A DNA stretch of 5,901 nucleotides, taken from assembly GCA_964537055.1 (NCBI GenBank), contig CAZHYV010000019.1:1-5901 (forward strand), read 5' to 3'. Position 1 is the first letter of the stretch, and each line of letters starts with the position of its first letter. The notes beneath the pieces are model-generated. The model ran no database searches. It saw only the letters and a program-made list of their open reading frames with translations, and was not told the DNA's origin. A program made the translations under genes and the position numbers. The stretch is from CAZHYV01 sp964537055. GTDB taxonomy: Bacteria > Myxococcota_A > Polyangia > Palsa-1104 > JAEUJZ01. Below, piece after piece: positions 1-4,946 of the stretch.

Positions 1-159
1 GGGACCAAGGTTTACTTTTTCGCCCGCGAAAACGACTTCGCTGATTACAAGGTGATCGCCGAAGGCCCCCAGGCCCACGACGCCGCCCGTCAAGTGGCCG
101 AAGAGATCGGTCAGAGGTTTAACGGCTCGTTTTCTGCAATGCTGGAAGCGGCCAAGTAA
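1..159 (+). CDS. C-terminal end of an unrecognised protein (5' partial)
   Basis: An open frame runs in from the left edge and ends at a TAA after 52 codons. The visible tail reads as a beta-strand (VYFFARE), a turn with a DYKVIAEG segment, then an amphipathic helix (AHDAARQVAEEIGQRF) and a last short helix ending EAAK. This looks like the end of a small soluble alpha/beta domain. There is no membrane segment and no motif I recognise, so no function is offered. The next gene follows on the same strand after 85 bases that contain a GC-rich hairpin, so the two may be co-transcribed. Codon choice resembles that of the next gene (GCC, GAA, CAG), which supports real coding. Confidence 0.6.
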   Translation, partial: GTKVYFFARENDFADYKVIAEGPQAHDAARQVAEEIGQRFNGSFSAMLEAAK

Positions 160-177
160 TTAACCCGCCTAGCAGTT

Positions 178-203
178 CCCGCCGGTGCAACTCCGGCGGC
201 GGG
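178..203 (+). other. GC-rich hairpin between the first two genes
   Basis: CCCGCCG (178-184) can pair with CGGCGGG (197-203), leaving a 12-base loop. A smaller alternative stem, GCCGG/CCGGC (181-185 with 193-197), has a 7-base loop. It lies 18 bases after the stop of the first gene. No T-run follows (the next bases are ATTAAACC), so it is not a good intrinsic terminator. It could stabilise or partly attenuate the transcript between the two genes. Confidence 0.35.
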
Positions 204-244
204 ATTAAACCTTTACCCCCGGCCAAGCCGGGAAGGAGTCTGAA

Positions 245-919
245 ATGGAACTCACCACACAACAGCAGGCGAAACTGATTTACCGGCACGATTGCGAGTC
301 TCGCCAGGCCGCAAAACGCTACATCCGCGATCACGCAGGCGACGGCCGGGCCGAAACCCTCGACGCGGCTCTAAACGCAGCACGGGCCAACCCAGAGGCC
401 GTGGAACTGGCCCGGAAGATGGAACAGCAGGCGTGGTCCACCGCAATCAATCACGCTCTCGAAGCCAGAGCCAACTTGCTGCTGGCGGCGGCGAAGGGGG
501 AATGGGGCAAGGTGGTTCATCTTTGCGGCCCCAAAGACTGGGCCACGCAAGACGAGATCGAAACGCAACTGGCGAAAATAGAGATCGAGTTTGACGCTGC
601 CGACTTAAACGCCTGCTATGCCGTAATCGAGCAGGCGATTGACCGAGCCGAAACATTGGCCGTGGTGGAGCGATTCGCGGGCCGGGAAGTCTTTTACGCG
701 GACTGCGATCAATTCGACAATCACGCCACCGGCTACCACGCCAGCGCCCAAGAGGCCGAGGAGGCGTTCTGGGAGGAAAGCTGTTTTGAGGACTCGGAGG
801 CGCGGCGGGTGGCGGTTTATTCGCTCGGCGAAAAAGTGACCGAAGATTTGGTGGCAATCGCCAAGTCGAAAAAAGATGCGGGTTCGTCCTCCCCGGTCTT
901 TGAGAGTTCGGCCGATTAA
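245..919 (+). CDS. Hypothetical protein, 224 residues, unrecognised
   Basis: The ATG at 245 is preceded by an excellent ribosome site, AAGGAG at 233-238, with six bases between, so the start is well supported. The product is soluble, acidic and mostly helical. Residues 1-80 are rich in Ala, Glu, Gln and Arg (helices around QQAKLIYRHD, AKRYIRDHA and ARKMEQQAW). The middle contains GEWGKVVHLCGPKDW. Residues 150-200 are very acidic (YADCDQFDNH, then a run of EEAFWEE type), and the tail is Lys- and Ser-rich. No signal peptide, membrane segment or catalytic motif is visible. It follows another unrecognised gene on the same strand and is closed by a strong terminator 40 bases downstream, so it is probably the last gene of its transcript. 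It may be an accessory or phage-type gene, but nothing in it proves that. Confidence 0.75.
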   Translation: MELTTQQQAKLIYRHDCESRQAAKRYIRDHAGDGRAETLDAALNAARANPEAVELARKMEQQAWSTAINHALEARANLLLAAAKGEWGKVVHLCGPKDWATQDEIETQLAKIEIEFDAADLNACYAVIEQAIDRAETLAVVERFAGREVFYADCDQFDNHATGYHASAQEAEEAFWEESCFEDSEARRVAVYSLGEKVTEDLVAIAKSKKDAGSSSPVFESSAD

Positions 920-958
920 GGGCGGGTTGGTTAGACTCGCTGGCGGCGACAATCTGCC

Positions 959-998
959 CGCCCCGGACACCGCCAGAAGGTCCGGGGCGTTTTTGTTT
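959..998 (+). terminator. Rho-independent terminator after the 224-residue gene
   Basis: CGCCCCGGA (959-967) pairs perfectly with TCCGGGGCG (981-989), giving a 9-bp GC-rich stem with a 13-base loop. TTTTTGTTT follows at 990-998. This is a textbook intrinsic terminator on the plus strand, 39 bases after the TAA at 917-919. It ends the upstream transcript before the zinc-ribbon gene, which therefore needs its own promoter. Confidence 0.9.
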
Positions 999-1052
999 CC
1001 CCGTCCCCACCCCCAACGCTACAATCCTCCCAGCCGATCCCAGGGAGGTCCA

Positions 1053-1298
1053 TTGAAAACCTTCTGCGCCGCCTGCCGCCGCCATATCACCGTGCCCGAC
1101 CATTACGCCGGTCGGGCGTTCAAATGCCCCAGGTGCGGGATGACCATCCACCCGCCGACCCGGCCCGATCCGGCGGCGAACTGCCCCAGCAGGTACTCAT
1201 ACGCATCGCCGAGCGTATCGGTGTCGGCGGAAAACTCCGCAAGCCCCTTTGCGATCTCATGGATGATCCCGCACAGCCGCGCATTGCGGTCGGCGTAG
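1053..1298 (+). CDS. Zinc-ribbon protein, 5' part only, fused out of frame to antisense hsdM
   Basis: I chose TTG at 1053 as the start. GGGAGG (1043-1048) lies four bases upstream, and the protein then begins KTFCAAC. A -10-like TACAAT sits at 1020-1025. Residues C5, C8, C25 and C28 form a CxxC...CPRCG zinc ribbon, with VPDHYAGRAFKCPRCG in the style of planctomycete zinc-ribbon proteins. These normally continue with a Pro-rich linker and further domains. Here the natural sequence appears to stop near residue 37 (about 1163). From there to the TAG at 1296-1298, the DNA is the exact antisense of an hsdM gene on the other strand, so the last 44 or so residues are a chance read-through. I read it as a gene cut by the arrival of the neighbouring island. 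If translated, it would make only a lone zinc ribbon with an unrelated tail. Confidence 0.6.
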   Translation: MKTFCAACRRHITVPDHYAGRAFKCPRCGMTIHPPTRPDPAANCPSRYSYASPSVSVSAENSASPFAISWMIPHSRALRSA

Positions 1299-1762
1299 TT
1301 CCTGCCCAGCTTGTCCGAGGCGAGGTTGATTTCCGAGAACAGGCCCTGAAAGGTGCTTTCGAATGACTCATTCTCGATATACTTGAAACCCGCCTGGAGC
1401 GTATTGAGCAGATCGCCGCTTTGTGTCCTGGCGAGGCAGGTGATGTTCGTCCACAGGTGCTGGGGCAAAATCACATAGTGATACTTCCGCCGCATCTGTT
1501 TCTCGAACGCGGCCACATCGCCGGGGTTCTTCCCGTACCAGACCGACAGGGGCGTCCGCCCGCCGTTGCCGATGGTGTTGGGGTCGGGGTAATCCTTGCC
1601 CAGCTCGCGCTGCGCTGACGCCTCGTAGTTGTCCGAGAGATAGCGCAGGAACAGGAAGGCCAGCATGTAATCGCGGAAATCGTCCGCGTTCATGGCACCG
1701 CGCAGCTGGTCGGCGATGGCCCAGAGCGTTTTTCCGAGTTGTTTCCGGTCGTGTTCGGTCAT
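1103..1762 (-). CDS. hsdM: Type I restriction-modification DNA methyltransferase subunit, N-terminal fragment (copy A)
   Basis: HsdM is the modification subunit of type I restriction systems; it methylates adenine together with HsdS. The ATG at 1762 is chosen because the typical HsdM start (MTEHDRKQLGKTLW) begins there and is shared with copy B, although the frame stays open further upstream. Residues 1-200 look like a normal HsdM helical N-terminal domain (LRGAMNADDFRDYMLAFLFLRYLSDNYE, later YEYLLGQFAAGSG). That last stretch normally leads into KAGEFYTP and the AdoMet-binding domain. Here it changes at about 1163 into 19 residues read from the antisense of the zinc-ribbon gene, then TAA. The AdoMet site and the NPPF/NPPY catalytic motif are therefore absent, so it cannot methylate. 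No hsdS or hsdR is in the window. The start is 19 bases after the HicA-like gene, with no clear ribosome site, so it probably relied on coupling. Confidence 0.85.
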   Translation of the reverse strand: MTEHDRKQLGKTLWAIADQLRGAMNADDFRDYMLAFLFLRYLSDNYEASAQRELGKDYPDPNTIGNGGRTPLSVWYGKNPGDVAAFEKQMRRKYHYVILPQHLWTNITCLARTQSGDLLNTLQAGFKYIENESFESTFQGLFSEINLASDKLGRNYADRNARLCGIIHEIAKGLAEFSADTDTLGDAYEYLLGQFAAGSGRVGGWMVIPHLGHLNARPA

Positions 1763-1765
1763 GGT
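1603..1765. repeat. 163-bp direct repeat, hsdM 5' end, copy A
   Basis: This stretch matches 3285-3447 base for base except at 1697 (A versus G at 3379) and at 1719-1720 (GC versus TT at 3401-3402). The repeat runs from the three bases before the hsdM ATG to codon 53-54 (ending after the Glu of ASAQRE). Homology stops sharply at both ends. The third-position change is silent and the GC/TT change swaps Ala for Asn in LW-A/N-IADQ. Confidence 0.95.
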
Positions 1766-1781
1766 GCGAGTCGCCGCCGGG

Positions 1782-2093
1782 TCACTTCGTGCCTTTGTGC
1801 TCCTCATCTTCGACCTTCGGCAGGTGCCCGCGCTCACGAAGCAATCCGAGGTACTGCGCCTCAGTCAGGGGACAATCGACGAGTTCGAGAAACTCCTTCT
1901 TCGCGAGGCGGGTCTGCTTCGCCATCTGCGAAAGCAGGCCATCGTGGATCTCCTTCTCGCCGTGGCTGATCTTGGTGCGGATTCCAGTGTTCTTTCCGTT
2001 GACGAACAGGCGGTAGAAGGTGTGGTTGCCGTCGTCGGCGATGAACCCCTTCCGCTCCAAGTTGGCTGCCACATTCCTGGCGCTGCGCGGCAT
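1782..2093 (-). CDS. HicA-like small protein, candidate toxin, 103 residues
   Basis: The ATG at 2093 lies two bases after the TGA of the 359-residue gene, so translation is probably coupled; a GGGGG stretch lies about 12 bases upstream. Residues 5-49 resemble the HicA/YcfA double-stranded-RNA-binding fold: a first helix (ARNVAANLERKGF), then GNHTFYRLF with a histidine (H24) where HicA toxins carry their catalytic GSH/GDH, then strands ending TKISHGEKEI. Residues 50-92 add a helical extension (LLSQMAKQTRL, FLELVDCPLTEAQYLGLLRERG) not present in the short classical HicA. If the comparison holds, it would be an mRNA interferase held in check by the upstream partner. The fold match is from pattern reading, not a search. 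An alternative is a small nucleic-acid-binding protein without toxicity. It is complete, with an ordinary acidic/Lys tail. Confidence 0.6.
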   Translation of the reverse strand: MPRSARNVAANLERKGFIADDGNHTFYRLFVNGKNTGIRTKISHGEKEIHDGLLSQMAKQTRLAKKEFLELVDCPLTEAQYLGLLRERGHLPKVEDEEHKGTK

Positions 2094-2095
2094 GG

Positions 2096-3175
2096 TCAGG
2101 CGCCCCCGTTCGTTTGTACAAGTCGTAGAAACTCCCGCTTCATATCAATTGCTCGACCGATCAGTTGGCTGTCGTCCGCCCGGGCGATATCCCGATAGGC
2201 GAAATCAAACGCCTCGTGCAGCTCCCGCAGCGCCTCCTCGCGACGTTCGGCGTAACCACGGATGCCCAGTGCATCGTTGCTGTACGCCCACACGCCGTCG
2301 GCGTATTCGATGCTGAAGGGCGCTGCCTCCCGCAGCCAGTATTGCCGCCCCGCGTGTTCAAAATGGGAGATTCTGACCGGTTCCATGCTGACCGGGTCCA
2401 CACTCTTCACGTAGTCAATTTGCTTGAGTCGCCCACCGGATGACGTTCCGGCGAGGCCGACCACTTCGACGATGCTGCCGGCGCGAAGGCTCGCCACCTG
2501 CTCGCGAAGGGACTCATCGTAGTAGCATTTCACCTCGTGACCGGTTGACACGCGAACAGCCAGCATCTGCGGGGCGACGTCATAATGGATCTTGGTGAGC
2601 GTGCCGACGACGCGCGCCTCTTCAACGTCGCTCGCTTCGTCGAGCAACTGACGATAGATCAGCATCTGCGTGCTCGCGCGGGTCAGCGCCGTGATCTTCA
2701 CGCCGGCGTGGCTGGACAACCCGTTGGCGAACGTCAACGTATAGGTCTCAGGCGACCGGGGCGCGAGCTGTTCCAACGTTCGCAGGAGGAGTAACCGCTC
2801 CTGACGATCGGGAACACGTTGAGCAACCGCTTCCGCTCGATCTGCGTTGACATCTTCCACAAAATCGTAGGCGAGATCGAGCGCCTGCGTCCCTGTATTC
2901 TCGTAATCCTTGAACAGGCCCGCATCCGGCAATTCTGATACAATGGTCAATTCGCTGTGATGCGCCTCGGAGAATCGCAATTCGACCGCGTCGCGATACC
3001 GGTTGACCCACTGCCCGCGACGGCCGACCGAATCCCGCATCACTGTCGCCGCCGCGTGGAAAAGAAGCGACTGCAACGCTTTGAGCTTCTCCGCCAGCAG
3101 CGTGAGCGGCACCCCTCCGCCGGTGAACCCGTCACCGCCAAAGGTCAAAGTCACTTTTCGTGTTGAATCCGCCAT
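2096..3175 (-). CDS. 359-residue protein with OB-like and HicB-like regions, candidate antitoxin partner
   Basis: The ATG at 3175 has GGGAG (3189-3185) nine bases upstream and overlaps by one base the TAA of the hsdM copy B frame. The protein appears complete. Residues 1-50 hold a Gly-rich start (TFGGDGFTGGGVPL) followed by a helix (LLAEKLKALQSLLFHAAA). Residues 60-185 are mixed alpha/beta with no motif I know. Residues 187-258 read like an OB-type beta barrel (RVVGTLTKIHYD, strands, then SIVEVVGLAG and LKQIDYV). Residues 285-350 resemble a HicB-type domain: strands FSIEYADG and WAYSNDALGIRGYAE, then the helix RREEALRELHEAF, like the degraded RNase-H fold of HicB antitoxins. There is no membrane segment. 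It is followed after two bases by the HicA-like gene, which suggests a toxin-antitoxin pair with the partner first. Function is inferred; the N-terminal half is unassigned. Confidence 0.6.
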   Translation of the reverse strand: MADSTRKVTLTFGGDGFTGGGVPLTLLAEKLKALQSLLFHAAATVMRDSVGRRGQWVNRYRDAVELRFSEAHHSELTIVSELPDAGLFKDYENTGTQALDLAYDFVEDVNADRAEAVAQRVPDRQERLLLLRTLEQLAPRSPETYTLTFANGLSSHAGVKITALTRASTQMLIYRQLLDEASDVEEARVVGTLTKIHYDVAPQMLAVRVSTGHEVKCYYDESLREQVASLRAGSIVEVVGLAGTSSGGRLKQIDYVKSVDPVSMEPVRISHFEHAGRQYWLREAAPFSIEYADGVWAYSNDALGIRGYAERREEALRELHEAFDFAYRDIARADDSQLIGRAIDMKREFLRLVQTNGGA

Positions 3176-3444
3176 TACAGACCACTCCCGGAGCGCATGG
3201 CATCATAGCACGGATTACAGTCCGACGCCACGGCTTTCATCGGCCGTACGGCTCCTGCCGCACCAGTCGCATCACTCTCCGTTCGCTCGCGCTGCGCTGA
3301 CGCCTCGTAGTTGTCCGAGAGATAGCGCAGGAACAGGAAGGCCAGCATGTAATCGCGGAAATCGTCCGCGTTCATGGCGCCGCGCAGCTGGTCGGCGATG
3401 TTCCAGAGCGTTTTTCCGAGTTGTTTCCGGTCGTGTTCGGTCAT
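3175..3444 (-). CDS. hsdM: Short hsdM 5' fragment (copy B), fused to unrelated sequence
   Basis: The first 53 or so residues are the HsdM N-terminus (MTEHDRKQLGKTLWNIADQL through NYEASAQRE), differing from copy A only by Asn for Ala at residue 15. Homology ends at 3285. The remaining 36 codons (starting RTESDATG, ending SGSGL) are the leader of the next gene read by chance, and they contain its promoter-like element. The frame closes at TAA 3177-3175, overlapping the next ATG as TAATG. Less than a quarter of the HsdM N-terminal domain survives, so the fragment has no enzymatic role. The start lies three bases after the DUF3037 stop with no good ribosome site. It may act only as a short translated bridge that couples DUF3037 to the 359-residue gene. 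Confidence 0.75.
   Translation of the reverse strand: MTEHDRKQLGKTLWNIADQLRGAMNADDFRDYMLAFLFLRYLSDNYEASAQRERTESDATGAAGAVRPMKAVASDCNPCYDAMRSGSGL
3202..3210 (-). promoter_or_regulatory. Extended -10 promoter candidate for the 359/103-residue pair
   Basis: Read on the minus strand, this is TGCTATGAT, an extended -10 element (TGn plus a one-mismatch TATAAT). It ends 26 bases before the ATG at 3175. The best-spaced -35 hexamer (TGGCGT, 3230-3225) is poor, as is usual for extended -10 promoters. It would give a leader of about 20 bases containing the GGGAG ribosome site. It lies in the stretch that follows the hsdM copy B homology, so it probably came with the 359-residue gene and lets that pair be expressed independently of the upstream genes. 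Confidence 0.4.
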
Positions 3445-3447
3445 GGT
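3285..3447. repeat. 163-bp direct repeat, hsdM 5' end, copy B
   Basis: Same orientation as 1603-1765 and offset by 1682 bases, with three substitutions. It begins at the ACC before the ATG (minus-strand sense) and ends at the Glu codon of ASAQRE. It has no inverted ends and no adjacent transposase, so it is not an insertion sequence. It is a gene 5' end present twice. Confidence 0.95.
3293..3307. repeat. 15-bp direct repeat inside hsdM copy B
   Basis: TGCGCTGACGCCTCG occurs here, again at 3452-3466 in the end of the DUF3037 gene, and at 1611-1625 in hsdM copy A. The two occurrences at 3293 and 3452 bracket copy B in direct orientation, 159 bases apart (a multiple of three). Both are read in the same frame as Glu-Ala-Ser-Ala. 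Confidence 0.8.
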
Positions 3448-4248
3448 TCAATGCGCTGACGCCTCGACCTCATCCGCGAACTTTTCCGCATCCTGCGGAC
3501 GAACCAGACGTACTCCCAGTTCCTTAAACATCGGTGCGATGTGATCGTTGATCTCTTTCGCCTGTTTCGGGCCCTCTTGTGTGGAGACAACGATCAACTT
3601 GTGCTTCTTACCGTCGATGAGGTGCTTCTCGATGAATTGACCATCCACCGCCAGCTTTGCCGCCTGCGTCTCGGCCCGCTTGTCGTCCGCGAACACTTTG
3701 GGCTTGATGAGATTCACCACACCATTTTGGTATGCGTAGGGAATCTCGATCTTCCGCTTATGGATCGGCACGGTTATGGCCCCCGGCCGCCAGATCTTCC
3801 GAGACTGCTCAAGCCGGTGAAACACCTCGTCCAGCTTGGGGGGAAGCTCGGGAGAAGCATTAGCCAGTTCTTCGGTGGAATGCTGCTCGACCAATTGCGC
3901 GAACAATCGCTCGAAATCAGCGTCGACATCTTCCAGCTTCGCCAGCCTCGGCTCGGTCAGGCGCAGGTCATTGGCTCGCGACGCCGCGAACTCGGCAAGG
4001 TCTTCCGCCGTTCTCAGTTCGTCGGTGCTCTTCTCGATCCGGCTCGCCAGCCCATGCGTCGACACCTTCAGGTTCTTAAGTTCCGGTCGGGCGACCAGGA
4101 AGAGCTTCCGCACGCGCTCATGGTTGGCGGTCATGCGCACCCGGACCGCGTGCGGGTCGAGGCACAGGAGTACAAGTCCGACATTGACTGCCTCAGCGCG
4201 GAAACGGTCCGGGCAATACTGAACGACACTGTAAAAGCCTCTGGCCAT
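3448..4248 (-). CDS. DUF3037 family protein, 266 residues, partner of the HipA-like kinase
   Basis: The start at ATG 4248 is supported by AAGGGAG (4263-4257) eight bases upstream and by lying three bases after the kinase stop. The family is recognised from its N-terminal signature FYSVVQYCPD (residues 5-14), with R17, E19 and NVGLVLLC (22-29), followed by VRVRMTANHERVRKLF. The middle (about 60-150) is a charged helical region, and the end returns to alpha/beta (HKLIVVSTQEG, HIAPMFKELGVRLV). DUF3037 genes are commonly found next to HipA-like kinase genes, as here, so the two probably work as a pair; the biochemical role is unknown. A role as antitoxin or substrate adaptor is inference. The length looks complete. 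The last codons carry the 15-bp repeat shared with hsdM, so the extreme C-terminus could have been altered by recombination. Confidence 0.85.
   Translation of the reverse strand: MARGFYSVVQYCPDRFRAEAVNVGLVLLCLDPHAVRVRMTANHERVRKLFLVARPELKNLKVSTHGLASRIEKSTDELRTAEDLAEFAASRANDLRLTEPRLAKLEDVDADFERLFAQLVEQHSTEELANASPELPPKLDEVFHRLEQSRKIWRPGAITVPIHKRKIEIPYAYQNGVVNLIKPKVFADDKRAETQAAKLAVDGQFIEKHLIDGKKHKLIVVSTQEGPKQAKEINDHIAPMFKELGVRLVRPQDAEKFADEVEASAH
3452..3466. repeat. 15-bp direct repeat at the 3' end of the DUF3037 gene
   Basis: This is an exact copy of 3293-3307 (TGCGCTGACGCCTCG). It codes the last residues of the DUF3037 protein (EASA before His and stop). It lies five bases beyond the copy B repeat, so it could mark a recombination junction, though a 15-base match could also be chance. 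Confidence 0.75.
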
Positions 4249-4251
4249 AGC

Positions 4252-4818
4252 TTATGCTCCCTTCTGGCCAAACCACGGCTCGGCTAACTCGATCCACTGT
4301 CGGACGTTATCGGCAACGAAGGCGGCGCGTCGATAGATCAATTCGCTCCATGCCTTTGCCGCCTCGGCGGATACCTCCCATTGTGTGGGAACCGATGCGA
4401 CCATCGCCTCGGCGGTCTCCGCATCCATCTCGTGCAAGCGCGCTGAGCAATCCTTGATGATATCCGCTTTCAGCCTGTCCCGGAACTGCGGGAACAGACC
4501 ATAAACGTGCTCATCCTTCACCTTGTCAATGTGGGCCAATTCAGGCGTCAGGTCTTCGCCCGAACGGATGAAGCAAAGCCCGTGATCCATGGCGATCAGC
4601 CGCCGCTCACCCGGTTCCACCCCCTCGCTCGACAGATAGACATTGCCATAATTCGGCTTCCGTATCGCCGGGTCATGGTGATGCCGATCGCAGTTGAGCG
4701 TCCAGGTGTCGAACACCACAAGACGGGTGATATCTTGCGGATTGACCAACACATCCAGTTCCAGACCGGATTTTCCCCACGGGTCGCCCGCCATCGCCCG
4801 CGCGGCCGTCGGCGTCAA
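4252..4818 (-). CDS. HipA-like kinase, C-terminal lobe only (N-terminally truncated)
   Basis: HipA-type proteins are Ser/Thr kinases of toxin-antitoxin and related systems. The visible part has the catalytic segment VVFDTWTLNCDRHHHD (residues 34-49, with N42, D44, R45), then NYGNVYLSS (N59) and the metal-binding DHG (D78-G80), followed by a helical C-lobe ending EPWFGQKGA. These residues match the HipA-like kinases usually paired with DUF3037. The N-lobe with the glycine-rich loop and ATP-binding lysine, normally about 80-100 residues before this point, is missing. The frame is blocked by TAA at 4869-4867, and the only starts are TTG 4818 or ATG 4794. No ribosome site is obvious. The protein should be unable to bind ATP normally, so it is probably a remnant at the island edge. 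Stop-to-start spacing of three bases to DUF3037 keeps the original operon junction. Confidence 0.75.
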   Translation of the reverse strand: MTPTAARAMAGDPWGKSGLELDVLVNPQDITRLVVFDTWTLNCDRHHHDPAIRKPNYGNVYLSSEGVEPGERRLIAMDHGLCFIRSGEDLTPELAHIDKVKDEHVYGLFPQFRDRLKADIIKDCSARLHEMDAETAEAMVASVPTQWEVSAEAAKAWSELIYRRAAFVADNVRQWIELAEPWFGQKGA

Positions 4819-4946
4819 CGCCCTGCCGCTGGATGTCTCGGTTGAGATCGAGTTTTTGTTTGAAACTTAACCCCGGAGCTTCGGGCATGACCGAATCGTT
4901 ATTCTTGACTCCGGCTTGTTATCCTTAAAACCCCGGCCCATCATCC
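4819..4946. other. Right island junction and upstream region of the acetyltransferase
   Basis: This gap of 128 bases holds no complete gene. On the minus strand the kinase frame stays open only to 4866 and meets TAA at 4869-4867. In another frame, an ATG at 4888 starts a frame (MPEAPGLSFKQKLDL) that runs antiphase into the kinase and looks unconserved. On the plus strand it should carry the acetyltransferase promoter. TTGACT at 4905-4910 resembles a -35 box, but no -10 box sits at proper distance. The change from kinase to chromosome-like sequence probably lies in about 4820-4870. Confidence 0.45.

Noticed and set aside
447..1151. Minus-strand frame of 234 codons opposite the 224-residue gene
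   Set aside because: It crosses the plus-strand terminator and is extremely Arg/Pro-rich, while the plus-strand gene has an ideal ribosome site and balanced composition.
1603..3447. The two 163-bp repeats as ends of a composite transposon or as long target-site duplications
   Set aside because: They are coding 5' ends of hsdM beginning just before the ATG, there are no inverted termini or transposase between them, and they differ at three positions.
3541..4287. Plus-strand frame of 248 codons opposite DUF3037
   Set aside because: The minus strand carries the DUF3037 signature, a ribosome site and tight spacing to its neighbours; the plus frame has none of these.
4673..4888. Minus-strand frame starting MPEAPGLSFKQKLDL as a possible kinase N-terminus joined by a frameshift
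   Set aside because: The sequence does not resemble a kinase N-lobe, is only about 23 residues before entering the kinase region out of phase, and a simple frameshift would still leave most of the N-lobe missing.
4905..4930. TTGACT as the -35 of an acetyltransferase promoter
   Set aside because: No acceptable -10 hexamer occurs 15-19 bases downstream; TATCCT is only nine bases away.
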